NCBI GenBank assembly: GCA_041659285.1 | Contig: JBAZYO010000014.1 | Span: forward strand, 62,001 to 126,000 | Reading direction: 5' to 3' | Source: Vicinamibacterales bacterium | GTDB lineage: Bacteria; Acidobacteriota; Vicinamibacteria; Vicinamibacterales; UBA2999 | DNA: 64,000 bases | Shown: positions 51,968-62,955 of the stretch, piece after piece | How positions within the stretch are numbered: position 1 is the stretch's first letter | Layout of the letters: each line of letters starts with the position of its first letter | The notes under the pieces: model-generated | Databases searched by the model: none | Told to the model about the DNA's origin: nothing | What the model saw: the letters and a program-made list of their open reading frames with translations, nothing else | Position numbers and translations under genes: made by a program

Positions 51968-53974
51968 ATGCGCAAGAAACTGGGTGAGTGCCTGATTCAG
52001 GCGGGCCTCATCACCGAAGAGGACCTGCAGTCCGCGCTCTCTGAGCACAAACGCACGGGCGAAAGGCTCGGCGCGGTACTCGTGCGCCTGAACCTCGCCA
52101 CCGAGCGGCAGATTGCCAAGGCCCTCGCTTATCAGCTCGGCTTCCCGTACCTCAATCTCGCCGAGAACCCGCCCGACACGCCGACCGTCACGTTGATCGC
52201 GAAAGAGGTGGCGCTGAAGCGTTCGTGCGTCGCCGTGCGCCTGGACAAGAACCTCCTGACCGTGGCCATGGCGGACCCCCTGCTGTTCAGCCTCGTGCAG
52301 GACCTGGAGTTCCAGACCGGCTATCGCATCAAGCAGGTCGTGGCGACCCGCGCCGACATTCTCGAAGCCATTGCCGCGGGCTATCCCGACAAGGCCTTGA
52401 TGCGGACCACCGGCAGCACCACGCAGGCGCAGATGCCGCTGGTGCGCCAGGGCCCGCGCGACACCAAGTCCGCCGCCGAGTCGTCGCTGATGCGCCGGCC
52501 CGACGACGACGGCTTCGAGCCGATTGCCGGGCTGAAGGAACGCAGCGAGGCCGCGCCGATCATCGACCTCGTCGACCTGGTCGTGAAGAGCGCGATCAAG
52601 GCCGGCGCCAGCGACGTCCACGTCGAGCCGATGGAAAAAGGCGTGCTGATCCGGCACCGCCTCGACGGCCTGCTGAAGGAAGTGATGGACCTGCCCAAGT
52701 GGGTCCACGAAGGGCTGATCGCGCGCCTCAAGATCATGGCGGGCATGGATATCGCGGAGAAGCGCCTGCCGCAGGACGGCCGCGTCCGCGTCGCCACTGA
52801 AGACGGCAAGGACGTCGACTTCCGCGCCTCCACGCTCCGCACGCTGCACGGCGAGAAGATGGTGCTCCGCGTGCTCGACCAGAACCGCGGCGTGCCGCCG
52901 CTCGAGGAACTGGGCTTCTCGGCCGCGGCGCTCAACGACCTCCGCGGCTTCCTCAAGTTCCAGCACGGGATGATCCTGGTGGTCGGCCCGACCGGCAGCG
53001 GCAAGACCACCACGCTCTGCTCGGCGCTGATGTCGGTGCAGTCGGAGCGCACCAACATCATCACCATCGAAGACCCGATCGAATACCAGCTCCCCGGCAT
53101 CAACCAGACCCAGGTCAACGAGAAGATCAAGCTGACCTTCGCCAGCGCGCTGCGATCGATCCTGCGCCAGGACCCCGACGTGATCCTGGTCGGCGAAATC
53201 CGCGACAACGACACCGCGCGCATCGCGATGCAGGCGGCGCAGACCGGCCACCTCGTGCTCACCACCCTGCACACCGACGACGCGCCGTCGGCGGTGACGC
53301 GCCTGACCGACATCGGCGTCGAGCCCTACGTGATCGCCTCGGCGACCATCGGCGTGGTGGCGCAGCGCCTGGTCCGCCGGCTGTGTCCCGCCTGCCGGCG
53401 CCAGTACACGCCGCCGCCTGACACCCTGCGCGCGTTGAACATCACCGAAGCGGAAGCCGCCAACATCCCGTTCTACCGCCCGGTCGGCTGCGACGCGTGC
53501 CATCACACCGGCTACAAGGGCCGCATCGGCATCTACGAGGTAATGAAGGTCACCGACCGCATCCGCCGGATGATTGCGCAGCGGGCGTCCGAAGACTCCG
53601 TGCGCGAAGTGGCGCAGTCCACCGGCATGCTCGCGCTCGGCGACGACGCGCTGGCCAAGGTCAAGGCGGGCGTGACCACCGCCGAGGAACTGCTGCGCGT
53701 GGTCACGGAAGTCCGCGAAATGCGCAGCGTGTGCCCGGGCTGCAGCGGCCCGGTGGCGCTGGATTTCGTGGCTTGCCCGAATTGCGGTCGCCGGCTGAGC
53801 GGCGCCTGCCCTGGGTGCGGCCGCAGCCTGCAGCAGGGGTGGACGTTCTGCCCGTATTGCGCGCGCGGCACCGAGGCCCGCAGCGAACGGCGGTTGCGCG
53901 AGCGGCGCCCGGCGCGCGAGCTGCCGGCGGCCAATATCACCAACGTCACCGAGTTCAAGAAGGGCATGCCCTGA
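51968..53974 (+). CDS. GspE/PilB-type secretion ATPase with C-terminal zinc ribbons
   Basis: A 668-aa type II secretion or type IV pilus assembly ATPase. The N-terminal MshEN-like domain (about residues 1-145) is followed by the ATPase: ASDVHVEPMEKGVLIRHRL, VVGPTGSGKTTTLCSALMS (Walker A, about 340), TIEDPIEYQLPGINQTQV (Asp box), RQDPDVILVGEIRDNDTARI (Walker B) and GHLVLTTLHTDDAPSAVTRL (His box). The usual tetracysteine CPACRRQYTPP with GCDACHHTGYKGR follows. The end (about 590-640) is unusual, with four more C-x-x-C knuckles (CPGC, CPNC, CPGC, CPYC) that form zinc ribbons. AAGGGG precedes ATG 51968. A J-domain gene lies 62 bases downstream. Confidence 0.9.
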   Translation: MRKKLGECLIQAGLITEEDLQSALSEHKRTGERLGAVLVRLNLATERQIAKALAYQLGFPYLNLAENPPDTPTVTLIAKEVALKRSCVAVRLDKNLLTVAMADPLLFSLVQDLEFQTGYRIKQVVATRADILEAIAAGYPDKALMRTTGSTTQAQMPLVRQGPRDTKSAAESSLMRRPDDDGFEPIAGLKERSEAAPIIDLVDLVVKSAIKAGASDVHVEPMEKGVLIRHRLDGLLKEVMDLPKWVHEGLIARLKIMAGMDIAEKRLPQDGRVRVATEDGKDVDFRASTLRTLHGEKMVLRVLDQNRGVPPLEELGFSAAALNDLRGFLKFQHGMILVVGPTGSGKTTTLCSALMSVQSERTNIITIEDPIEYQLPGINQTQVNEKIKLTFASALRSILRQDPDVILVGEIRDNDTARIAMQAAQTGHLVLTTLHTDDAPSAVTRLTDIGVEPYVIASATIGVVAQRLVRRLCPACRRQYTPPPDTLRALNITEAEAANIPFYRPVGCDACHHTGYKGRIGIYEVMKVTDRIRRMIAQRASEDSVREVAQSTGMLALGDDALAKVKAGVTTAEELLRVVTEVREMRSVCPGCSGPVALDFVACPNCGRRLSGACPGCGRSLQQGWTFCPYCARGTEARSERRLRERRPARELPAANITNVTEFKKGMP

Positions 53975-54036
53975 CGCTGACGGCGCCAGCCGTCGTAGCC
54001 AGACGGAGGCGGTTAGGTTAGCCTTGGGTTACCTCC

Positions 54037-54873
54037 GTGAAAACCCACTACGAGCTGTTGAGCATCGAGCCAGGCGCCGATGCCGACACCATCAAGAAGG
54101 CGTTCCGCCGCGAGATTGCCCGTTACCACCCCGACAAGGTGGTTCACCTGGGTCCGGAGTTCCAGGAGATGGCCGCCACGCGCGCCGCGGAACTCACGGT
54201 CGCCTACAAGACGCTGACCGATCCGAGGATGCGCGAGGAGTACGACGCGAGCGTGGCCGGCTTCGGGCCGCCACCGGCGGTCAGCCAGGCCCCCCCCTCG
54301 CAATCGCCGGTCGCGCCCCCCGCCCCCCCGGTCGAAGCACCGCCTGCCGATGAGGACGCGTACACGCCGCCACAGCCGACCGGCAAGCGGCTGTTCGAGA
54401 GCGAGCGCGCCGGCCGCGATCTGATCCTCAAGCGGGCCATTGCCGGGCGCGTCCGCGGCAGTGTGGAAGCGGTGTTCGGGCCGGTCGAGACGCCGGCGGT
54501 CCGCGGGTTCGACGCGGCGCTGGTGCCGGTGGCCAAGCCGCGCTTCCTGGGCAGCCACCCGCCGCGAGTGTTGGTGTCGGCCATCGGTGTCGTTGACGCG
54601 ACCGCCGTCGCCGATGCCTGGCAGGCGGCGGCCCGCTCGCGGGTCCATGCCGGCAAGTCGCCGGTCGTGGTTCTGCTGTTCGGCACGCACCTGTCGCCGA
54701 GGCGCGAGCTGCTCAAGGCCATGGAGTCGGCAGCGCGCCAGCGCCAGCCGGCGGAAGCCCCAGGCGAACTCGTGGTGGTGGCGGTGAACTCCGGCGACTG
54801 GACCTACCTGATGCCGGACGACGTATCGGAGACGGTCCGGAACCTGGTCGGAAAGATCTGCGTCTACCATTGA
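54037..54873 (+). CDS. J-domain protein
   Basis: A 278-aa protein with an N-terminal DnaJ domain (about residues 3-70): HYELLSIEPGADADTIKKAF, REIARYHPDKVVHLG with the HPD motif that activates DnaK, and ELTVAYKTLTDPRMREEYD. A Pro-rich linker (about 78-110) leads to an unknown domain (about 125-278, RRELLKAMESAARQRQ, VVVAVNSGDWTYLMPDDV). No Zn-finger or client-binding domain of classic DnaJ is present, so it is a specialised co-chaperone. GTG start at 54037. It stands between the secretion ATPase and an ABC ATPase. Confidence 0.8.
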   Translation: MKTHYELLSIEPGADADTIKKAFRREIARYHPDKVVHLGPEFQEMAATRAAELTVAYKTLTDPRMREEYDASVAGFGPPPAVSQAPPSQSPVAPPAPPVEAPPADEDAYTPPQPTGKRLFESERAGRDLILKRAIAGRVRGSVEAVFGPVETPAVRGFDAALVPVAKPRFLGSHPPRVLVSAIGVVDATAVADAWQAAARSRVHAGKSPVVVLLFGTHLSPRRELLKAMESAARQRQPAEAPGELVVVAVNSGDWTYLMPDDVSETVRNLVGKICVYH

Positions 54874-54879
54874 TACACT
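54874..54879 (+). promoter_or_regulatory. -10 element of a probable leaderless promoter
   Basis: TACACT ends six bases before the ATG at 54886, inside the 12-base gap after the J-domain gene. Confidence 0.45.
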
Positions 54880-54885
54880 TCATTT

Positions 54886-55596
<711 letters not shown>

Positions 55597-55597
55597 A

Positions 55598-56437
55598 TCA
55601 GGGAACGATTCTCGCCGAGGTCTGGAAGCGGCGGTAGTTGGAATACCTGGCGGTTCCCCACGCCCGGCGCTCGAGGCCCGAAAAGAACTTCTCTCTCATC
55701 GCGGTTGGGACCAGCAAGCCCAGCGCCTCGTGTTCCCTGAAATCGACCGAGACGACAGCGTCGAACGCGGCCGCGTGTTCGCGTGTGTCGCGGGTGACGA
55801 CGTCGGCACGCCAGAGCCGTCCGTTAGTCGTCTCCACCCACGCCGTGACGATACTGCGCATATCGCCACCGTCCACCCCTTGGATGATTGTTGGCGCCAC
55901 CGATTCGACGAAGACGAGCTTTGTCGAGTTCTTCCCGCGCACACGCTCCTTGCCAGCGATGCTTACCGTGAACCGACGGGCATGGCGCGGATGCAGGAGC
56001 TCCAGCGGCAGGTTCGGCAGGTTCGTCGTGCGCGGCGCGCCGAGGTTGAACCGGGCGCTGTCGGCCAGCATGATGCGGGCCTTCGCATAATCGCTGTGCG
56101 GTCCCGCAGGAAGAACGTCGCTAAGCGACCCCGACAAGTCCGAGATCGCTTCACTTCCGACCTTCATCACGCGCCGGAACCCGAGCCAGCCAGCCCCGCC
56201 CGGAAGCGCCACGAATGCCACTTCTGATCGCAGCGTGCGGTTGACAAACGCATCAGCGCCGGGCCTGCCTTCGCGCTCCGGCACATCGTGCTGATCCATC
56301 TGTTCGTCCGCGATCAGTTCGCTCAACTTGGGTTCGTAGGCCAGAAGGTAGGTGTGCAGGCGATCGGCCACGTCCCGGGCGCTCGGCGATTGCAGCGCGG
56401 TGAGGGCCGCGAGCGCGGCGACGATCGAGAGCTTCAT
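55598..56437 (-). CDS. Secreted protein of unknown function, paralog 3
   Basis: A 279-aa exported protein, the last of three tandem paralogs. Shared marks are a signal peptide ending near LQS, an early ADRLHTYLLAYEPKLSELIADE (compare ERLDAYLDTYESQLSAVVAD), VAFVALPGGAGWLGFRRVMK, TTNLPNLPLELLHPRHARRF and the closing YSNYRRFQTSARIVP. The central part reads KLVFVESVAPTIIQGVDGG. I do not recognise a fold or cofactor. The ATG overlaps paralog 2 by four bases. It is convergent with the ABC gene one base away. Confidence 0.65.
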   Translation of the reverse strand: MKLSIVAALAALTALQSPSARDVADRLHTYLLAYEPKLSELIADEQMDQHDVPEREGRPGADAFVNRTLRSEVAFVALPGGAGWLGFRRVMKVGSEAISDLSGSLSDVLPAGPHSDYAKARIMLADSARFNLGAPRTTNLPNLPLELLHPRHARRFTVSIAGKERVRGKNSTKLVFVESVAPTIIQGVDGGDMRSIVTAWVETTNGRLWRADVVTRDTREHAAAFDAVVSVDFREHEALGLLVPTAMREKFFSGLERRAWGTARYSNYRRFQTSARIVP

Positions 56438-57291
56438 GGCGCCGGCGGGGGAGGCACAATGCGTCCCGAGGACTGGAACTTCCGGTACTTCGAATACTTC
56501 GCCACGCCCGTGCCCTCACGGAAGCGACCGGCGTAGAACTCTTCCTTCATCTCGAATGGCACGAGCAGCCCGAGTGCTTGGTCCGGCCTGAAGTCCACCC
56601 ACACCACCGCGTCGAACACCGGCACGCCAATGCGGGCGTCGCGCGTCTTGACCTGCGCGCGAATCAGCCGGCCGGTCGTCGTCTCGACCCAGGCGGTGAC
56701 CAGGCTCGTCATGTCCCCGCCCTCGGGCCGCTGGATCATCGTCGGCGACGCGGCCTCGTTCAGGACAAGGCGCGTCGTCTCCAGGCCGCGAAGCTTCTCG
56801 GTGCCATCGATGCGATGGGTGAAGCGGCGCCGGTTCCGGGGATGCAGGAACTCGAGCGGCAGGTTGGGCAGGTTGGTCGTGCGCGGCAGCCCCAGGTTGA
56901 GGCGCGCACTTTCGGCGAGCAGCAGGCGCGCTTGGTCGTAGTCGCCCTGGTCGGCGTCGGTCAGCAGCACGCCGAGCGACGGTCCGGCGTCGGGCAGGTC
57001 GTTGCCGTTAAGTCTCAACGCGCGGCGAATACCGAGCCAGCCGACACCGCCCGGCAGGCTGATGAACGCGACCTCGGAGACAAGCCGCCGATCCTTGGTC
57101 GGCAGTGCCGTCATTCTGAACGCGTCGTGTGACGGCCCGTCACGTTGGATCAGCAGCTCTTCGGCGACCAGCGTGCTCAGCTCGGGTTCGTACTTCAGGA
57201 GGTATGCGTCCAGGCGATCCCGGACGACGTTGGCATCCGGCGCCTGACCAGCGACCAACGCACCGAACAGGAGAGCGGTGAGGGCCTTCAT
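56434..57291 (-). CDS. Secreted protein of unknown function, paralog 2
   Basis: A 285-aa exported protein, the middle of three tandem paralogs. It carries a signal peptide (TALLFGALVAGQAPDANVVR), VAFISLPGGVGWLGIRRALR, TTNLPNLPLEFLHPRNRRRF and a similar end (YRKFQSSGRIVPPPP). The DQGDYDQARLLLAESARLNL segment matches SDYAKARIMLADSARFNLGA in paralog 3. It overlaps the genes on both sides by four bases, so translation is coupled. The family function is unknown. Confidence 0.65.
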   Translation of the reverse strand: MKALTALLFGALVAGQAPDANVVRDRLDAYLLKYEPELSTLVAEELLIQRDGPSHDAFRMTALPTKDRRLVSEVAFISLPGGVGWLGIRRALRLNGNDLPDAGPSLGVLLTDADQGDYDQARLLLAESARLNLGLPRTTNLPNLPLEFLHPRNRRRFTHRIDGTEKLRGLETTRLVLNEAASPTMIQRPEGGDMTSLVTAWVETTTGRLIRAQVKTRDARIGVPVFDAVVWVDFRPDQALGLLVPFEMKEEFYAGRFREGTGVAKYSKYRKFQSSGRIVPPPPAP

Positions 57292-58121
57292 GGTGGTGGC
57301 GGCACAATCCTAGCCGAGGTCTGGAAGCGGCGGAAGTTGGAGTAGGTGGCGACGCCGCGGCCGCTGCCATTGGTGACACTGAACTCTTCCCGCATCTCGA
57401 TCGGCACCAGGACCTTGAGGTTGCGGTCCTCCGCAAACTCCACCCGGACCTTCGACGGTTTGCGCGTCTCCGCCTTTCCCTTCATCACGACCTCGGCCCG
57501 CCACAGCGCGCCGGTCTGCGCGTCGATCCACGCGCGAAGTCGGCTCTGCAAATCGTAGCCGCCGTTGTAGACGATGGGCGGCGGTCCGAGTTCGACCAGC
57601 TCGAGCACGTCCACGGCGTGGCCGCGCACCTTCGTGCGACCGTCAACGGTGATGGCGTAGCGATGACGGTACTTGCCGCCCAGCATCTCTAGCGGCAGGT
57701 TTGGGATATTGACGGTCCTCGGGTTCCCCAGGTTGTGTTTGGAACTGGCTTCGACGAGCAGCTTCGCTTGCGCCATGGCGTCGGCTGTCGTAATCGTCAG
57801 TAGTTCGGTGAGTGACTGGCCGCCGACGAGCGGCTCGCCGTCGATCATTGTGACGCTGCGGAAGCCGAGCCATTCGCGGTTGCCCGGCAGCCGCAGGAAC
57901 GCGACATCCGAATCGAGCCGACGCCGCTGCTTCGACTGAAACCGCCCCTCGGTTTCCTGGATCAGCCGCTCATCCGCCACGACGGCACTGAGCTGGCTCT
58001 CGTAGGTGTCGAGGTAGGCGTCGAGACGTTCGAGCACCGCATCGACATCTGGTGAGGCTTGCGCGTGAAGGAGCGCAGCCAGGAGGAACGCGATGGCCGT
58101 GACGAGGGACCGCGTCGCCAT
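57288..58121 (-). CDS. Secreted protein of unknown function, paralog 1
   Basis: A 277-aa exported protein, the first of the three paralogs. It has a signal peptide (MATRSLVTAIAFLLAALLHA), VAFLRLPGNREWLGFRSVTM, VNIPNLPLEMLGGKYRHRYA and RFQTSARIVPPPP. It is the most divergent in its middle, where LELVELGPPPIVYNGGYDLQ replaces the other segment. ATG 58121 has a G-rich GGGAGCGAGG before it. The operon continues from the oligopeptide ABC ATPase, ten bases upstream. Confidence 0.65.
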   Translation of the reverse strand: MATRSLVTAIAFLLAALLHAQASPDVDAVLERLDAYLDTYESQLSAVVADERLIQETEGRFQSKQRRRLDSDVAFLRLPGNREWLGFRSVTMIDGEPLVGGQSLTELLTITTADAMAQAKLLVEASSKHNLGNPRTVNIPNLPLEMLGGKYRHRYAITVDGRTKVRGHAVDVLELVELGPPPIVYNGGYDLQSRLRAWIDAQTGALWRAEVVMKGKAETRKPSKVRVEFAEDRNLKVLVPIEMREEFSVTNGSGRGVATYSNFRRFQTSARIVPPPP

Positions 58122-58131
58122 CCTCGCTCCC

Positions 58132-59009
58132 TTACACTGCGGCGAAATGCCCTTCCGAGACCTGCCGAAGCGGGGCGTCGTGCGACACCAGAGTGGTATC
58201 GAGTTCAATCCGCGCCCGCGGGGCATCCGGGTCGGTGGCCGGCACCGCCGACAACAGCGCCTTGGTGTAGGCGTGCTGCGCGTTCGCGAAGATCTGCGTG
58301 GTGTCGCCCATTTCGACGATCCGTCCCAGATACATTACGGCCACGCGCGTCGAGATGTGACGCACCAGCCGCAGGTCGTGTGCAATGAACAGGTAGGTGA
58401 GCTTGAGCTGTTCCTGCAGGTCCATCAGCAGGTTGATCACCTGCGCCTGGATCGAGACATCCAGCGCCGACACCGGCTCGTCGGCGATGATGAACGACGG
58501 GTTCAGCGCGAGCGCGCGCGCCAGGCCGATGCGCTGGCGCTGGCCGCCGCTGAACTCGTGCGGATAGCGCTCGAGGTGCGCCGGGTCGAGGCCGACCAGC
58601 CTGAACAGATCAGCCACCCGAGCGCGGCGGTCCGCCTTCGAGCCGATCGCGTGAATGACCAGCGGCTCCTCGACGATGGTGAAGGCGCGCATGCGGGGAT
58701 TGAGCGACGAGAAGGGGTCCTGGAAGACCATCTGCATGTCGCGCCGGGCCGCGCGCATCTCGGCGCCCGAGTAGCCCAGCACGTTTCGACCCCGGAAGAG
58801 CACCTCACCCGAGGTCGGCTCCACCAGCCGCAACATGCACCGCCCCGTGGTGCTCTTGCCGCTGCCGGACTCGCCGACCAGCGCGAACGTCTCCCCCTCA
58901 TTCACCACGAAGCTCACATCGTCCACCGCCTTGACCACGGTCTTGGCGCGGAACAGGCCGCCGCCGCGCTCGAAGTGCTTGACCAGGTGGCGGACCTCAA
59001 CCAGCGGCG

Positions 59010-59013
<4 letters not shown>
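58132..59013 (-). CDS. dppF: Oligopeptide/dipeptide ABC transporter ATP-binding protein, DppF type
   Basis: A 293-aa ATPase of the OppF/DppF group. ALVGESGSGKSTTGRCML is Walker A (about residues 48-65), MQMVFQDPFSSLNPRMRAF the Q-loop, FSGGQRQRIGLARALALNPS the signature and FIIADEPVSALDVSIQAQVI Walker B. LTYLFIAHDLRLVRHISTRV contains the H-loop. The C-terminal oligopeptide-binding extension is short (ELDTTLVSHDAPLRQV). It overlaps dppD by four bases. The permease and binding-protein genes are not nearby. The dppF/oppF name follows the ATPase pair. Confidence 0.88.
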
Positions 59014-59996
<983 letters not shown>

Positions 59997-60002
59997 AGGC
60001 GA

Positions 60003-60015
60003 GGGGTCTGTCCCC
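60003..60015. repeat. GGGGTCTGTCCCC palindrome, copy 3
   Basis: One-base variant of the 27308 and 59970 elements. Its last base is part of the mutase stop codon, and 20 bases separate it from copy 2. Confidence 0.7.
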
Positions 60016-61565
60016 TAATCCAGGCTCACTTCGCGATACTCACCGAACACCCCGCGAAGTGTATCGGCAATCTCTCCGACGGTGGCCTGCGACTCCACGG
60101 CGGCGATGATCGGCGGCACCAGGTTGTCGGTGGATTGGGCGGCCCGGCCGACCTCGGCCAGCGCCGCCTTCCAGCGCCCCTGATCGCGCGCCGCGCGCAG
60201 CGCCTGCACGCGCGTGGTCTGTTGCCGCTCCAGTTGCGGATCCACCCGGAACACCTCGATGCTGGACGACTCGTCGGTCTGGTAGCGGTTCACGCCCACC
60301 ACCACGGCTTCACCGGCATCGATGGCGATTTGCGCCTTGTAGGCCGATTCCTGGACCTGCCGCTGGATGTAGCCGGCCTCGATGGCCGCCAGCGTCCCAC
60401 CGACGCCTTCGATGCGCGCAATCAGCTCGCGCGCGCCGCTCTCGATGTCGTTGGTCAGCTTTTCGATGTGATACGAGCCGGCGAACGGGTCAACGGTGTT
60501 GGCGACGCCCGACTCGAAGCCGATGATCTGCTGCGTGCGGAGTGCGATGCGCGCGGCATCCTCGGTGGGCAGCGCCAGCGCCTCGTCGCGGCCGTTGGTG
60601 TGGAGCGACTGCGTGCCGCCCAGCACCGCCGATAGCGCCTGGATGGCGACGCGGACGATGTTGTTGTCGGGCTGTTGCGCGGTGAGCGTGCTGCCGGCGG
60701 TCTGCGTGTGGAACCGGAGCTGCTGGGCGCGCGGGTTGGTGGCGCCGAACCGCTCTTTCATGATCCGCGCCCACAGGCGCCGTGCCGCCCGGAACTTGGC
60801 GACCTCCTCGAGAAAGTCGTTGTGGGCGTTGAAGAAGAACGACAGCCGCTGCCCGAACGAGTTGACGTCGAGCCCGGCGTCGAGCGCGGCCTGCACGTAG
60901 GCGATGGCGTTGGCGAAGGTAAACGCCACCTCCTGCACGGCCGTGGAGCCCGCTTCGCGGATGTGATACCCGCTGATCGAGATGGTGTTCCACTGCGGTA
61001 CCTCGCGCTCGCAGAACGCGAAAATGTCGGTGACCACGCGCAGCGACTGGTGCGGCGGGTAGATGTAGGTGCCGCGGGCGATGTATTCCTTGAGGATGTC
61101 GTTCTGGATGGTGCCCGACAACTGCTTCGGCGCCACGCCCTGGCGCTTGCCCACCGCGACATACAGCGCCAGCAGGATGATGGCCGTGGCGTTGATGGTC
61201 ATCGAGGTCGAGACCTTGTCGAGCGGGATGCCGTCGAAGAGCGTGGCCATGTCTTCGATCGAATCGATGGCGACGCCGACGCGGCCGACCTCGCCGGCCG
61301 CGAGCAGGTGATCCGAGTCGTAGCCAATCTGCGTGGGCAGGTCGAACGCGACGCTCAGCCCGTTCACGCCTTGGGAGAGCAGGTAGCGATAGCGCTGGTT
61401 CGATTCCGCCGCGGTCCCGAACCCCGCGTACTGCCGCATCGTCCACAGCCGTCCCCGGTACATCGTCGGCTGAATGCCGCGGGTGAACGGAAACTCGCCC
61501 GGGAAGCCAAGGTCGCGGTCTGGGTCGAAGTCGGAGAGGTCGCCTTTGGCGGCGTAAGAACGCAT
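60015..61565 (-). CDS. Methylmalonyl-CoA mutase large (catalytic) subunit
   Basis: A 516-aa catalytic chain without the C-terminal cobalamin domain, so B12 must come from a separate small subunit. Marks are GFPGEFPFTRGIQPTMYRGR, TMRQYAGFGTAAESNQRYRY (substrate-contacting Tyr), GLSVAFDLPTQIGYDSDH, LSGTIQNDILKEYIARGTYI, NTISISGYHIREAGSTAVQE and RFHTQTAGSTLTAQQPDNNI (active His). It could be another acyl-CoA mutase such as isobutyryl-CoA mutase; the residues that separate these were not judged. ATG 61565 has TAAAAT six bases upstream, and a second ATG lies at 61574. It heads a six-gene operon. Confidence 0.88.
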   Translation of the reverse strand: MRSYAAKGDLSDFDPDRDLGFPGEFPFTRGIQPTMYRGRLWTMRQYAGFGTAAESNQRYRYLLSQGVNGLSVAFDLPTQIGYDSDHLLAAGEVGRVGVAIDSIEDMATLFDGIPLDKVSTSMTINATAIILLALYVAVGKRQGVAPKQLSGTIQNDILKEYIARGTYIYPPHQSLRVVTDIFAFCEREVPQWNTISISGYHIREAGSTAVQEVAFTFANAIAYVQAALDAGLDVNSFGQRLSFFFNAHNDFLEEVAKFRAARRLWARIMKERFGATNPRAQQLRFHTQTAGSTLTAQQPDNNIVRVAIQALSAVLGGTQSLHTNGRDEALALPTEDAARIALRTQQIIGFESGVANTVDPFAGSYHIEKLTNDIESGARELIARIEGVGGTLAAIEAGYIQRQVQESAYKAQIAIDAGEAVVVGVNRYQTDESSSIEVFRVDPQLERQQTTRVQALRAARDQGRWKAALAEVGRAAQSTDNLVPPIIAAVESQATVGEIADTLRGVFGEYREVSLD

Positions 61566-61571
61566 CGTCCG

Positions 61572-61577
61572 CATTTT
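61572..61577 (-). promoter_or_regulatory. -10 element of a probable leaderless promoter for the mutase operon
   Basis: On the minus strand TAAAAT (61577-61572) ends six bases before the ATG at 61565. Confidence 0.45.
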
Positions 61578-61639
61578 ACGCGCTCCCGGGGGTCATCCGC
61601 CCAAGTTACAGGAAAAACACAACTTATGGTGTTCTACCC

Positions 61640-61668
61640 TTGACACGACCCCCACCCCTTCATAGAAT
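61640..61668 (+). promoter_or_regulatory. Near-consensus sigma-70 promoter
   Basis: TTGACA (61640-61645), a 17-base spacer and TAGAAT (61663-61668) match the housekeeping consensus almost fully. It drives the gene at 61830 through a leader of about 155 bases. Confidence 0.75.
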
Positions 61669-61756
61669 GACCGAGAATTTCCCAACTGAATCGTCCCACC
61701 TGATGACGACTTTTCGCCGATGTCCGCCCCCCGCCCGGTGGGCCTCACATTGGCAC

Positions 61757-61837
61757 ATGCCGACGGTCCCAGCCGATTGGCGTACTTCGGGTGAACCTGG
61801 AGGTTTGCCCCACGGGAGGGAGCCGTCCTATGGATGA
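61757..61837 (+). CDS. Possible upstream ORF in the leader
   Basis: A 26-codon frame from ATG 61757 (MPTVPADWRTSGEPGGLPHG) ends with a TGA that overlaps the ATG of the next gene at 61830. It lies in the transcribed leader and would couple translation to the downstream gene. I see no strong ribosome-binding site, so it may not be expressed. Confidence 0.3.
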   Translation: MPTVPADWRTSGEPGGLPHGREPSYG

Positions 61838-62150
61838 CGTGGTAAACCGGTTCGCGCGAGAGCTGGCCGACTCCATTGCCGCCGCTGTTTCCGAAAGTGC
61901 AGAGGTTGAAGCCTGCCGTGAGCGGGCGCGTGCCGCCGGTTACGAGATGAAAGTGAATCTCGAGGCCGTCGTGGGATTCGTCAACCGCGGGCAGCCCCAG
62001 GGCGAAGGCGCGGCGGTGCCCGCGAAGGTGGCCGCCACTTCGAAGGCGCTCGTGCCACGCAAACCGTTCGACATGACCGTGAACGACCGCCGCTTCCTCC
62101 GCTCCCTGCGGATTGCCGCGGAAGAAGCCAAGGTCGAAGAGACGAATTAG
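61830..62150 (+). CDS. Small conserved hypothetical protein
   Basis: A 106-aa protein with a helical N-terminal part (VNRFARELADSIAAAVSESA, ACRERARAAGYEMKVNLEAV) and a C-terminal basic motif (PRKPFDMTVNDRRFLRSLRI). I do not recognise a named family. GGGAGGGAG about eight bases before ATG 61830 is a strong ribosome-binding site. The gene has a near-consensus promoter with an unusually long leader and a possible upstream reading frame. Its TAG runs into the heptamer repeat. Confidence 0.7.
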   Translation: MDDVVNRFARELADSIAAAVSESAEVEACRERARAAGYEMKVNLEAVVGFVNRGQPQGEGAAVPAKVAATSKALVPRKPFDMTVNDRRFLRSLRIAAEEAKVEETN

Positions 62151-62181
62151 GGATCAGGGATCAGGGATCAGGGATCGGGGA

Positions 62182-62184
<3 letters not shown>
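62150..62184. repeat. GGGATCA heptamer tandem array
   Basis: Five 7-base units (one with G for A) fill the whole gap between the convergent small protein and gpmA, contributing bases to both stop codons. A further copy of the motif (GGGATCAGG) is read inside the gpmA C-terminus. Confidence 0.8.
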
Positions 62185-62934
<750 letters not shown>

Positions 62935-62955
62935 GGCTGTCTACGGCCGACGTTC

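Noticed and set aside
60015..61565. The mutase as a complete one-chain enzyme
   Set aside because: The C-terminal cobalamin-binding D-x-H-x-x-G domain is absent, and the length agrees with the large subunit only.
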